From Acanthamoeba castellanii str. Neff (taxonomy: Eukaryota; Discosea; Longamoebia; Acanthamoebidae), in the NCBI RefSeq assembly GCF_000313135.1, contig NW_004457415.1, positions 170,664-234,663 of the forward strand: a stretch of DNA of 64,000 nucleotides. The letters run 5' to 3'. Positions within the stretch are counted from its first letter, which is position 1. Every line of letters starts with the position of its first letter. The notes below the pieces were generated by a model. The model was given only the letters and a program-made list of their open reading frames with translations. It made no database searches and had not been told where the DNA came from. Below, one piece after another: positions 21,057 to 33,161 of the stretch. The position numbers and the translations under genes were made by a program.

Positions 21057-24000
21057 TCACTGTAGAGTACAGCCACCGCCCTCGCCCTTCTTCCTCACAA
21101 ACTCGACGGCGTCGAGAATTGAGTCCAGCGCCCCGCCCGTCATGATCGCATCCGCCGCCTGTTGCACACCCTCGACGCTCCCCTGTGAAACGCGAACGGC
21201 AAAGTCGAACCGTGTGTGAGTCCCACAACAACACAACGCAAAGCAGCCCTCGCAGTGGAGGCAGTACCGGTGCGGCGATGCCGACGTCGGCCACGGCCAG
21301 GCCGGCGCAGTCGGCCAACTGCGCGCCGGTGGCGACCACCACCTGTCCAGAACAGATGGGGTTAGTGTCTTTTCCATTGCGGCCAACTGCTGGCCTGCTG
21401 GCTGGTGCCGCCCGCGCGTACCTCCGACTTTCTCATCATCTGGGCCGCTCTGACGATCTTGAGCTTCTGGCTCGCGTCCGTTCTTGGAAGAGTGACAAAA
21501 GAAAGAGAGAAGAAAGCGATGCGTGAGTCGAGAGATGCTCGAATTGCAGAGGGCAAAGAGTGGGGAGGGAACACGCGTACCCAGAGATGACGACTTCGTC
21601 GTGGGTTCTCATGATGTGCGAGAGGCCCTCCTCCATCATGAGCGCCATCTGGCTGCCGTCGAGCACGATCGCCTTGGCCTGCTCCAGCTTCTCCGGGTTC
21701 AGTTCGTCGACCATCACCCCCTCCTTCTTGGCAATATCCTCTGGCGTCTCCTTGGTAATGAGACCCATCTTCCGTGCCATCACCTTCACCGCCGGGGCGG
21801 AGTCCTGGTGCGTGTGCGGTGGTTCGTTTGCGTTTGGCGGTTGTTTGGAGGAGTGGTCGGCTGCCAGGGCTTGCGGCGCGCAGGGGAGGCTGTACCTGGG
21901 AGACCATGATGATTCGAATATTGGCGAGCTTGCAGCGTTCAATCGCGGACGGGATGGTCTTGTAGACGCGCGACCCCATCGACACCAGGCCGAGGAAACA
22001 CAGCTCTTTCTGTTGATTCGCGAATCGATCGATCGAACGAAAGAAGATGTTCGTTGAGCAATCACGCGAGTGAAGGTGCGCGCTCGAGCGAGAGACGACG
22101 CACCAGGGGGAAGTTGGGCGTGTAAAAGTCGAATTCAAAGTCGTGCGGGTAGTCTCTGCTATTGAGCGGCAGCTGCGCGAAGGCCACCACGACCTCACCG
22201 TAGCCTGCACGTCAAAAGGCCAATATGAGTGCACGTGAGATCGTCGTTTTTGCTTGGCGCCCAATAAATAAATAAAAATATTTGCATGAATAAATAGAAA
22301 AGACAGTGAAAGGCGATGTGCGTACCTTGGAGGATCATCGCCTGCTCTCGGATCTCCTTTTTGCTGGTGTTGTCGAGCTTCTTGCTCTGCCCCAGCAGCA
22401 TGTGCGTGCTGCAGTGCTGCAGTACCACCTCGAGCGGACCGGTCAACACCGCCAGAAAACCGGCCTTCGTCTGCGTGTGGCGGTCATGAAATTGCCGATT
22501 GGGTTGAGTGACCACGCTCAGGCACAACGCATACGAGTTGAAGTTGTTGGTGGGGGGGAAATCACAACAAACCTCATCTTCTCCACCGACGTGCGGACCC
22601 TTCGCCCACCGGTGAACGCTCACGTGGCAGTCGTTCAAGTCATCGGCCACCTTCTCCCACGCATTACGCATCTGTGTGTAGTGCGCAAGTACAAACGCCA
22701 TTGGGAGTGTAAGCGGACAAATGTGGTTGTGCGTGGCATGTGAGCGGGCGGTGTTGGGTCGCGCGACGTACGATTTCGCTGCAGAAGGCGTCGTCTCGTC
22801 GCTTCATGCCCAGCGTCGGATTCTTTTCGTAGAAGCGCAGGAGCGCACCGCTGGTGTTGTCCCACTCTTCGACGTCGAGGTGGTCGATGTTGAGCTTGGT
22901 CTTGTTCACGCCGTCGGGCACCTGGAAGAACGCGTTGCAGCCCAGCACGCAGGCCCGCAGGAGCGCGTTGAACGTGGGCTCGCCCTCGGGCAGGGTCGAG
23001 GTGGCCTCGCGGATCTCCTTGTCGATCATGATGTAACTCACCGAGCTCTTGTTCTCCGTGAGCACACCGGCGGCGTCCACTACCAGAGTCGTCACTCGGC
23101 CCAAGCGGCTCGCTGGGTGGGTGGGTCGTGCAGAATGTGAGCACGTGGCATACCAACTACATTGGAATGTTGTGCGGGGAGGCCATGGTATGCATACCAG
23201 CGTTGGGTTCCTTGAAGAGGAGGCCGTTCTTGGCGAGCTGCTTCATGATGGGCTTCTTGGCCTTGGGTCCGCCCTCCTTTCTCAGCTTGGCGCTCTCGTT
23301 GTCCTTGATCATTCGCGCCAGCAGCGTACCATCACCTGCGTTCCCGCGTGGATGCGCCCCCATCAAGATCAGCCAACTGACTCGCCGGCGCGCGTGGCTT
23401 TGTGTGGGTGCTTACCCGTGCGGACGACGATGCCCGTTCCCTCGCCATCGACTATGGAGGTGCCATAGAAGATGAGATTCTCGCTCGCCAGGTAGTTCTC
23501 TGTCGTCATGTCCACCTGCCATCATCATGTGAGCACGAGAATAAGAGATAAAGGACAACTGAATGGGCACCAAGCAAGCGTACCTGGCGTGGAATGGGCT
23601 CGGGGTCGCCAGTGATCATCGAATTGTCGACGAGCAAGTCGACCGTGTTGATGCCCACCACCCGCATGTCGGCAAAGACCGGCCCCGTCTCCAGAGTCAC
23701 CACGTCCCTGCGCGGGGGCGATCAAGTCAAGCAAGGCGGCCGCGTTAGTATCGCTCGCCTCCGAGGCACTGACAGACAGGGCAGAGACGAGAGGGCATTC
23801 AGGCGTACCCGACGACCAGTTCTCGGGACTCGATAGCCTTGCGATAGCCATCACGCCTGACCAACACCTTCTTCGTGGCGAACTCGTCGATGTCGAGCGT
23901 GGGGCTCTTGACCGTCGGATGATTCGGCCCGTTGCGGCCCAGCTTCTGCTCGGCGTCCATGGTGGAGAGTCCCTGTTGGATGCTCGTGCGGAAGCGCGCC

Positions 24001-25208
24001 TCGATCGCCTCCACCGACAAGATGTGATAGTCCTGAGGTTGAACAACGCACCACACACTCATAGTCAGCAACTCGGCGCCTAGCTCGCACACATTCGAAA
24101 GTGATGTGATTGCGATTTGGGAGTGGTTCGGTACGAATATGTCCTGGAGCGCGTATCTCCTCTGCAGCCCGCGACCGATGCCACCATCGTTGTCACTCGA
24201 ATCGTCTTCGTCTTCGTCGTCGCCGCCGTTTCGATCCCGCGCCTTCTTGTCGTCGGGCCGGTAGCCGGCGATCGTGTTTCGGCGGCTCCCGTCGTCGACG
24301 TCGAGCACATCGGCGCCGCCGCCGCCCGTCCTGAGGCTCTGCGTCTGGCTGGCGCTGAGCTTGGCCTGCGTCGTCGTGTCGTCGTTCCTGCGCTGGAAAA
24401 ACGAGCCCTTCTTTCGTTTGGGCTTGTCATCGCTGCCGTTGGTGTGTGTATCTTCCTTGTTGCTCCCCTTGTTGCTGCCCTTCTTCCCCTTCTTGTCGTC
24501 AGCTCCGCTGGTCTTGTCGCTCCGCTTCTCCCGCCGAGACGACCTGGGCGTCGTGTTGTGGTCGTCGGCGCTGGCGCGTGGGGACTTCACGCTCTGTCGC
24601 TCTAGCTCCTCGATGCTCTTCTGCGAACTCTTCTTCCTGCACTTGTTCCGCTTCTCCTTCTCCCTTCTGCTCTCTTCCTCCTTGGCCTTTTCCTTCTCTC
24701 GCTGTCTCTCTCTTTCCCTCTCCCGGCCTCGCGCTGAATCCAATGGGTCGCCCATGTCGTCTTCCGGATCGTCATCTACTCCCACGCGATTTTCAGATTG
24801 AATTCGGGGGGGGGGCAATCTATTAATGGCGTGTAGATGGGGCAAAGTACCTTCTACGTCTGGTATCAAACCTTCCGTTGCGTCTGGGCTGCGTGGAGTG
24901 ACCCCCTCGCTGGATGCGACGTCGGGGATGGCGCCCTCTGTTGCGTTTGTAGTGCGTGGGGAGCACGAGAGCTTGGTTCAATCGCTAATGGAGGGGAAAT
25001 AAAATGGAGCCGGTTCGGTACCTTCCTCATGCATGTTCTCGTCCACGCTCTCCTCGTCGCCTTTGGGTGAGACCGGCGGTGGTGTACTGGGCTCCATCTT
25101 CTTCTTCGTTTGTATCCGGCTGCCCCCTCCCCAGGCCGTGGTAGTTGTAGTGGGGAGGGGAGGCGGCTTGCCGTTATTGTTATTCACCCTCGGTTGGATC
25201 CTAGACAT
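21057..25208 (-). CDS. Soluble, transmembrane-less Na+/K+-ATPase alpha-like pseudo-pump with CaaX-type tail
   Basis: Spliced exon products align in order with the cytoplasmic parts of a P2C (Na,K-ATPase alpha) pump. A Lys/Glu/Arg-rich N-terminus is followed by DYHILSVEAIEARF, the A domain (GDVVTLETGPVFADMRVV, VDNSMITGDPEP), the P domain start (TTLVVDAAGVLTENK), the N domain (LTGPLEVVLQHC, VVVAFAQLPLNSRDYP), LCFLGLVSMGSR, IRIIMVSQDS, and the hinge equivalent VVVATGAQLADCAGL. All membrane helices are absent. M1-M2 and M3-M4 would fall inside continuous exons (about 23800-24030 and 23180-23340) that join the flanking domains directly, and the protein stops about 45 residues after the hinge motif, so M5-M10 are gone. 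Catalytic motifs are altered: DKTG to DAAG, TGES to TGDP, DPPR lost, TGDGVND to TGAQLAD. The last four residues, CTLQ after a Gly linker, form a CaaX box. The protein may act as a membrane-tethered nucleotide sensor or scaffold, which is inference. ATG 25208 opens exon 1. Confidence 0.82.
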
Positions 25209-25666
25209 CTCGTCTTATCGTCGCCTGTCCTCTCGCTCTTGCTGAAGTGATCAATCAGTAACCTCTTGGTGTCTCACCTCTCCACCTCCACTCCTTCCAC
25301 ACTCTTTCCAGGCTTTCCCTGTTGTGTCTCAAGGACTGTTCCCTTGTGTGGAGCTTTGAAGAGCCCCCCCCCCCACAGCTCAGGCCCACCGGTGTGCACC
25401 GTTAGCGTCGCCATTACCTGGTTTGGTAAGTGACACGAGGGAAATAGAAAGAAGGAAAAAGCGAAAAAAAATTGAAAAGAAATGTTCTCGGGGTGCCGCA
25501 AGACGAGAAATTTGGTGGTCTTATTTTATTTTGGTTGCGGCGAGGACGAACTCGCTCGGTGCATTCCCAGGAATATAGTCTTGGATTGCGGCTCTTTGCA
25601 CACCTTTCGCTTGATCTCGTTCGAACTATTTATTCCCTCCTTCTCTTCCTCTTGGCATTCACAGCA
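25209..25666. promoter_or_regulatory. Divergent upstream region
   Basis: Shared 5' region of the pseudo-ATPase (minus) and the RhoGAP-WD40-kinase-SH2 gene (plus). It holds an A-rich stretch at 25440-25480 and no supported ORF. Confidence 0.4.
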
Positions 25667-26290
25667 ATGGATCCCTCATCGGTATGCCCCCCCCCGCCGG
25701 AAATTGTGCGAATTCGGCAGCTTCATTTATAAGCATCAAGGCCAGCATACCACGGCCCGAGAGCACCCCACATCTGGATGGGTGCAACTCTGAAGGCAGA
25801 ATTCAGATGTTAATATCAACTCTCGGGTGTGTGTGTGTTGCGTGCAGAGGCCCTCTGGTGATGGCCCCTCGCTGGGACGACAACGGCAGACCAACGGGGC
25901 CGTAGGCGCTGGCGGCGAGGCAAGTGCAGGCGTTTTCGGGGTGGCGCTGGAGGAGCTCCTGGCGCGGGACCGAGAGGCGCGGCCATGGCTGCAAGTGCCC
26001 CTCTTCGTCAAGAAGGCCCTCACCTATCTTACCGCCTATGGTGCCGACCTCCTCTCTCCTTGACCGCACTCACTCTCTCGGTTCATGCACACACACACGA
26101 CTGACCTGAGGCCTGGTCGCTGGCGATTCTTCTTTCCAGGACTGCCGCTGGTGGGCATATTCAAGGCGGCGGGCTCCGGACCCGAGGTGCAGCGCTTCCA
26201 GGAGGAGATCAACAGCGGCGAGGCGATCGACTTCACCAAGGTCGAGGACGTCAACACCGTCTCGTCCCTTCTCAAGACCTTCCTCCGCCG

Positions 26291-26336
<46 letters not shown>

Positions 26337-29300
26337 CCAGCGCTAGGCACTGACATGCACACGGCTTGGATCATCACTGCGCACAGGCTGCCAGATCCGC
26401 TGCTGACGGCGGCGCAGTTCGAGCGCTGGACGAAGGCGTCCGAGATCCGCGACGGGGTGGAGCGGGTGCAGGAGGTGGCACGTCTCGTCGCCGCCTTGCC
26501 GCCGGCCAACCGCGCCGTCCTGGCCGAACTCACGCGGCTCCTTCACATGGTCCACCTCAACTTCGAGGTACTCCTTAACCACTTTCCTTTGTCTCGCCTT
26601 TGACTCAACAACTCACGTCTGCGCCTCACGTCGGCCGACGCGAAACAGAAAACGCGAATGGACGCACAGCAGCTGGCCTCCCTGTTTGCGCCGCACATGC
26701 AGTGGGCGCCGACCGGACACCCGGCCGCCGGTGCGCTGGACTGGCAGGTGCGGATGAACGATCTCGTGGCGCTCATGATCGTCAACTACGGCCTTCTCTT
26801 CGAGGCCGAGGAGGAGGACCACTGCAGCGCCAAACCTGCCACCCGCAAATACGGCCGCTTTCTGCGCAAGGTGCGTGCCGCGCCTGCCACCCCCTCCCGC
26901 CCCCACTGATGGCAAGTCGCTCACACGTCGCTTCGTGTGAATGTCGCGGGTTGTGCCACATATCTCTATCTATAGATGACCGGCCACCACAAGTCAATCG
27001 GCGCTGTGGAGCGCGTGTGGGGCGGCGACAAGTGGCACGTGTGGTCGGGCGACTCGGCGGGTAGCATACGCGTGTGGGAAGGCGAGGACCTGCGCTTCCT
27101 GCGACAGCTCGACTCTGGCCAGGTATCACTCGCATCCGCGCCGGGCGCATTGTATGAACGTCCGCCCGCTGACCCGCTCGGTTGTGTTTCTCTGCTTAGG
27201 GTCGCATTTTTTCGATCAAAGCGGTGGGCCCGCACGTGTGGACTGGGGCGGAGAGGTCCCTCCAGATTAGGGACGCACGAGGCGTGCTGGTCAAGGAGGC
27301 CCCGGGCGCAGTCTACTCCATCTGCCCCATCGGTACCGACGCTCCCCTCTTTGTCTTGTCTCGCCTTTCCGTTCCGTTGGCTCACTTCATTCGACGAATG
27401 CGCTGCAGTGCAAGGGAACACGGTGCACGTGTGGACGAGCGGTGATGCCAAGCTCAAGGTGTGGAATGCGAGCAAGCTCGACGTCCACCGGGAAATCAAC
27501 ATCGACGCCTTCGTGCTCGCCATGACCCAGGTCGACGGCCAGATTTGGGCCGCGTGCAACGACAAAAAGATCCGCATATTCAACACCAAGGTAGATGCCC
27601 ACATCTCCAGATCTGGCCCTTTCCCTGGCTGCCGCTTACTTTTCTTTTTTTCGCTGCAGACCTTCAAAATGGAGAAGGAGTTCGAGGCGCACTCGAGGAA
27701 GGTGAACGACGTGGTGGCGGGAAAGGACTACGTCTACACCTCGTCCGACGACCGCGCCGTGTCCGCCTGGCAGACTGATACCACCACTCGCGTATGCAAG
27801 GTACGCGTACCTCCACACGCGATTTCGCTTCCATCGCTGCGCGAGCTGACGACAGCTGGTCGTCCAGGGCAAACAACACACAGGGCTCGTGTACGGCCTG
27901 GCGTGGTCGGGCCAGCACCTGTGGTCAGCGTCGTGGGATAAGGTGCGAACTATCGTCCAGCCTTCTCCCGTGCCCACATGAATGAGCACACCGAGCTGAC
28001 TCACGCACGCACTGTTCCACAGTCCATCGCGGTATGGGAATCAGACCTTGAGCTGGGCGCGCGCTTGTGCGGCTATCACACGGACGCCGTCTCTAGGTAG
28101 CTCCCCCCCCATCCAAACCACGTACAACGATCGCGCTGCACAAGCCCACTCTCTCACACATCGGGGCCGCACCTCTCTCCCCCTTCATCAGCTTGCTGCT
28201 TATTCCTTGCCGCCGCCGACCCGGCATGCACGGCTGGCTGCTGGTGTCGGCCTCGTACGACAAGACGCTGTGCTTGTGGGCGCTCCCCGAGGGGCTCTGC
28301 ACTCTGCCGCAGCCCAACCTGCCCATGGCCGGCAGCCTCGCCGGTACTTGTCCACACTCGTCACCACCCGACACGACGATCTTTCATTCACGTCCCTGCC
28401 TCTGGTCGCTCACCCGCCTCGTTCGCTCTCGACAGGTACCAGTCTATCGGCGACGGCGGTGTTCCACGCGGACTCTATGGCGGCGTCGCACGCCTTCGAC
28501 CGGTCTATGCGACCAGACCCCATTCTCACGGCGACCACGGCCGGCCCCATGCCCTCCGGCACCGCTTCGATGCGGTACTTTGCCTGACCACTCTCGCGTT
28601 GTGTTGCTGTCTCGTGCCGTGTCGTATGCGTGTGCGTGTGCGTGTGCGGTGGTGCGTGTGTGCGTGTGCGTGTCGGTCTGTCAGCAGTTGCTGAGCTTTT
28701 TTTTTCGGGGCAACCATAGGCTCGGGGCGGTGGACGGCCGAGGCGGTGTGACGGGAGGACTGGAGCGATGGGAAATCGACCCGTTGCTCATCAAGAACCC
28801 GGGCACGTCGCTGGGCACGGGTTCGTTCGGTACCGTCTTCAAGGCTGAACTCCACGGCAAGCCCGTCGCCGTGAAGAAACTCTCCACACAAAAGTTTGAC
28901 GACAAAACCCTGGTGCGTCCCCCCTTGCGACACACACACAACACACACGGAAGCTGACTGGTTGGTGATGATGATGGTGTGCAGGACGACTTCAGGAAGG
29001 AGGTGGCGATCATGTCGACTCTCCGGCATCCGAACGTGCTGCTCTTCATGGGCGCGTGCACGCAGCCGGGCAATCTGCTCATCGTCACCGAGCTCATGCC
29101 GCGCGGGTCCGTGTACGACCTGCTGCGCGATCGGAGCCTCAAGCTGTCGCTCAAGCGGAAGATGCTCTTCGCCAAGGACGCCGCCCTCGGCGTCAATTGG
29201 CTCCATCGATCCAAGCCCCAGTTCCTCCATCTCGATCTCAAGGTATTCTTCTCTTCTGTGTGTCGTGCGTGGTGCGTGTCGTGTCGTGTCGTGTCGTGTC

Positions 29301-30610
29301 GTGAAGCCGGCATCTTCGGGGAGGCGGGACACGTGGACTACTCGTCGTGCGATGTGGGCTGACGTGCGCCTCTGCGTGACAGGCGGCCAATTTGCTGGTG
29401 GACAGGAACTGGACGGTCAAGGTGGCCGATTTCGGTCTGAGCGTGGTCAAGAAGGACGCCGCGGCGAAGAAGGAGAAGCACGGTCCCATCGGCACGCCGC
29501 TCTGGATGGCGCCCGAGGTGCTGATGAACAAGGAGTACAACGAAAAGGCCGACGTCGTACGTCACCTCTTCTGTATTATTATCATTTCCTGTTTTCTTTG
29601 ATTTTTTTGAATTTTTTTGTAATTTAATCACGCGATTCGGTGTGCGCAGTACTCGTTCGGCATAGTGCTGTGGGAGATCCTGTCGGGGCAGGACCCGTGG
29701 GCGGAGATCGAGTCGCTGGCCGAGCTGGTGGAGGCGGTGTGCGTCGACGCGCGGCGACCAGTGCTCCCGCGCGACATCCCCCTGTCGCTGCGCGACCTCA
29801 TCAACGCGTGCTGGCACGGGGACATGGACCAGCGCCCGTCGTTCGAGGAGATCATCCCGCGGTTCGACTACATCATCATCGACGGCCTCCTCCCCGATCC
29901 CATGGCGCGCCAGCTGTGGCGTGACCGCTTCCTGGGCATGACCACGGTCAGCTGGCGCGCCTTCGCCGAGGCCTTCAGCGAAGTCATTCGCGTGCCGCTG
30001 CCCAAGGACCCGCGCGACATCAAGTGGCAGTGCCTGCGACGCGTGGCGGCCGACCCGCGCGACGAGCAGCAGGTCTCGCTCGAGTCCTTCGCCAAGATGC
30101 TCCACTGGTTCGGCCCGCTGGCCGAGCCCAGCGTGCTCGACCGCATCCACGATCTGCTGCGGGAGCGCTACTTCCACGGCGAGATCTCGTCGCAGGAGGC
30201 CGAGCGACGCATGGGCGGCGAGAAGAAGGGCACCTTCCTCCTCCGCTTCTCCAGCCGCGACCTCGGCTGCTACGCGCTCACCGTCGTCGACGGCAAGGGC
30301 GCCCTCAAGCACTACCGCATCACCCACTCCCCAGGCTCTCCCTACGCCATCGGCAAGGTACGCCCTCGTGTGTGCGTGTGCGTGTGCGGTGGTGCGTGTG
30401 CGTGTGCGGGGGGTGCGTGTGTGTGCGTGTGCTGAGCAGAGTTTTTCGTGGTGTGTATGACAGGTGGAGTGCCCGTCGTTGGACGCGTTGATCAAGCGCT
30501 ACAACAAGGAGCTCAACCTCAAGCGGCCATGCCCGGGCTCGCCCTACGAGCCAATGTTCATCGCTCACGACAGGGATCAGGTCTCCCTCGGCTACCAGGC
30601 CGTCGAGTAG
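25667..30610 (+). CDS. RhoGAP - WD40 - TKL protein kinase - SH2 fusion protein
   Basis: Exons: 25667-25681, 25848-26040, 26140-26290, 26387-26567, 26649-26870, 26976-27122, 27200-27332, 27409-27590, 27660-27800, 27868-27942, 28023-28096, 28192-28343, 28436-28574, 28720-28912, 28985-29242, 29383-29556, 29650-30357 and 30464-30610. These sum to 1,095 codons. RhoGAP (about residues 25-235) shows IPLFVKKALTYL-like LQVPLFVKKALTYL, then GIFKAAG, LPDPLLT and DAQQLASLFAPHM. WD40 repeats (about 255-570) include SGDSAGSIRVWEG, TSSDDRAVSAW, SASWDKSIAVWE and SASYDKTLCLWA. The kinase (about 629-880) has GTGSFGTV, VAVKKL, HLDLKAANLL, DFG, and GTPLWMAPE. The SH2 domain (about 984-1075) has YFHGEISSQEAE and FLLRFSS with the phosphotyrosine-binding Arg. 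The kinase+SH2 half resembles Dictyostelium SHK kinases. No in-frame ATG precedes the kinase half, and donor CG/GTACTT at 28575 to acceptor ATAG at 28719 joins the halves in phase. Without that intron the first half would end at a TGA at 28585-28587. Confidence 0.82.
28628..28675 (+). repeat. Intronic GTGCGTGTGC repeat with GCGGTGGTGCG core
   Basis: Same motif as at 11615-11668 (MAU2) and 30369-30431 (this gene), lying in the intron that joins the WD40 and kinase halves. Confidence 0.8.
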
Positions 30611-30849
30611 CGGCAGAGTAGTAGTTGTAGTGAATCATGAGCCCACCACCTCAACCCCAACCCCACCCTCTCTCTCATCAACTCCAGACCACCAAAGACC
30701 CCTTTGTATCTTTGTTCCTCTTTCTCTGCCACATACAACCATCAACACCACCATCTTCATGACCTGCTAGCAGAAGCTGTTTGTCTGCACGATTTGTGCA
30801 CAAAGCCTCGCAAAGCTCACAATTCGTGTACTGAGCACTACACAAGAAG

Positions 30850-32967
30850 ATGGACAAGGTGGAGGAGAGCGGCAGCGGCTACGAGGTGCTGACGGAGGAG
30901 AGTGCCGCACGCTGGCTGTGGCGCCTGGCAGTGGCCCGCGAGCTAATGGGCGGGTCGGGACCGAATGAGTGGTCCGTGGCCGAGGTGGGCGACGGCAACC
31001 TCAACCTCGTCTTCATCGTGCAGGGTCCCCACGGCGCCCTCGTGGTCAAGCAGGTTTACTTTCTTTCTTTTCTTTTATTGTATTGATTAATGATCTCAAT
31101 ACTAAATATGTTTAAAACAATTAATAAAAAACATGCGACCAGGCTCTGCCCTACGTGCGGTGCGTGGGCGAGGGCTGGCCGTTGTCTGCGCGTCGGGCGT
31201 GGTTTGAGTGGGAGGGCCTGTCGGAGCAGCACCGCCACGCCGCGGGCCGGGTGCCGACGCCCATCCACTACGACCCCGCCCTCTTCGCCTTCGCCATGTC
31301 CTACCTCTCCCCGCACATCATCCTCCGCCGCGGTACACCCTCTCTGCCGCTCGCCTGGCACCGCTCGACCCGCTTCTCTCATCGCCGGTGTGTCGTATGT
31401 GTGCGGCGGTGCGGGTGCGTGTGCGGTGCTGCGTGTGTGCGCGTGTGCGGAGGAGCGCGCAGGTGTGGTGGAGGGTAGGGAGTACCCGCGAGCCGCGGAG
31501 CACTTGGGCGAGTTCCTCGCCCGCACGCTCTACGCCACGAGCGTCCACAAGCCTCTACCGACCACCCACGAAGCTTCGGCCGAGCGGCGCCGCCAGATCG
31601 AGTTCTTCGACCAGAACCACATGCACACCATCACCGGTCAGCCCCCTCCCCCCACTTTGGCTCACCTCTCGACCTCACCATTCTATGTGCCGCACACGCA
31701 CACGCACACCCACACCCACACGCACACGCACACGCACACGCACCACCGCACACGCACACGCACACGATAGAGGAGCTGTTCTTCGTGGATCCCTTCACGG
31801 ATTGCTCACGCAACCGCTGGAACTCTCCGCATCTCGATGACGTCGTGCTCGTACACTTCNNNNNNNNNNNNNNNNNNNNACCGCGCTCTCTTCTGCTATC
31901 AATTTGCGAATGACACGAGAGATGTGCGGCATGTGCGGCATCAGGAGCTGCGCGAGGACGAGGAGCTCAAGGAGCGGGCGGAAGAGCTCAAGGTGAGATT
32001 CCTGACGCACAAGGAGGCCCTCCTGCACGGCGACCTGCACACGGGCTCGGTCATGGTCTCCCCCGACGACACCCGTGTCATCGACCCCGAGGTTCGTGTC
32101 ACCACCACCACCACCCACCACACGTGTCACCCATCTCTTAGCATTGTCTCACCCGGCCCCAATGCATTGTTCACATCCCAGTTTGCATGGTTTGGACCCA
32201 TCGGTACAGCTCACGCGCACAGCACACACCGCACGCAACACACGTGTGTTGGCGCTGATGGTGGTTACTGTGTGTGATTCGTGGGTGCGTTGATGTAGGT
32301 TTCGATGTGGGACTGCTGGTGGGCAACCTGCTGCTGGGGTTCTTCAGCCAGGCCGGCCACGCCGACAAGGAGGGCCAAAGCCATGCGGGCGGGCGGGAGG
32401 CCTACAAGCTGTGGCTGCTGGACACCATCCGCGAGCTGTGGCGCCACTTTGTGCGCCGCTTCACCGCCCTATGGGAAGCGGACCGCGAGGACTCAGATCA
32501 CGAGGTGTGTCCGGCCTTAAACACACACACGACACACACACACACACATAACACAAGGTGGGAACTGATTGTGCGATTCTGCAGCGAAGAGAGGCGGAAG
32601 CGGCGGTGGAGCAGGTGTGGGTCGATACGCTGGGTTACGCTGGGAGCGCCATGATACGGCGGATCGTGGGACTCGCCCACGCCCTCGAACTCGACGCCAT
32701 CGAGTAATTCCACAACGCACACGCACACGCACACGCACAACGCACAACGCAACGCGACAACACACGACACGTACGAGGTGGAAAGGGTTTGCTGATTGGT
32801 GGATTGGGTGGATTGGGGTCAGGGATGCTGCCGTGCGCGCCCAGTGCGAACGGAGAGCCCTGGCCCTGGGCCGCGAACTGGTGATGGTATCTCGTCGGCC
32901 TCAATCAGCCCTGGTCACCGTCGACGCCCTGTGCCTCCGCGCCCAAGCCATTGACCGGCAGAGCTAA
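30850..32967 (+). CDS. mtnK: S-methyl-5-thioribose kinase
   Basis: Methylthioribose kinase phosphorylates 5-methylthioribose in the methionine salvage pathway. It has an aminoglycoside-phosphotransferase-like fold. ATG 30850 starts [20 protein letters not shown], followed by the nucleotide-binding [13 protein letters not shown] and [19 protein letters not shown], a signature of the family. Further exons give [25 protein letters not shown], the catalytic loop [14 protein letters not shown] (HGDLHTG), [17 protein letters not shown] (the metal-binding Asp segment) and [19 protein letters not shown]. The gene ends at TAA 32965-32967. It is interrupted by a 20-base assembly gap (31860-31879) between HLDDVV and LREDEEL, so part of the protein is unseen. 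Introns carry CACACG/GTGTGCG repeats. Confidence 0.9.
31860..31879. other. Assembly gap (20 N)
   Basis: Run of N inside the mtnK gene. Confidence 1.
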
Positions 32968-33090
32968 CGTTGTTACTCGCAACACACACGCTGCCTGCCG
33001 TCACCTCTCCAGCAGCCCTTCTTTTAGGTTTCAGTCTGCCTGCCTACAGTCTCTCTTCGCATGTACAGTATGTTGTTTTTCTAACACCAA

Positions 33091-33161
33091 GATTCCGTGG
33101 TGCAACGGTAGCACGCAAGCCTAACACGCTTGAGGTCGCGAGATCAACACTCGCCGGAATC
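33091..33161 (+). tRNA. tRNA-Val (AAC)
   Basis: The cloverleaf is complete: acceptor GATTCCG/CGGAATC, D-arm GTGC/GCAC, anticodon stem CAAGC/GCTTG with loop CTAACAC (anticodon AAC), T-arm GCGAG/CTCGC with loop ATCAACA. Discriminator A at 33162, followed by a T7 run (33164-33170) as Pol III terminator. Identical in sequence to the copy at 61665-61735. Confidence 0.93.

Noticed and set aside
28048..28587. A gene ending at the TGA 28585-28587
   Set aside because: A good in-phase donor sits 11 bases before that stop and leads into the kinase exons; the fused model explains both halves better.
29338..30495. A 385-codon minus-strand frame
   Set aside because: It is antisense to the kinase/SH2 exons. 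High GC3 makes long antisense frames common here, and it has no domain.
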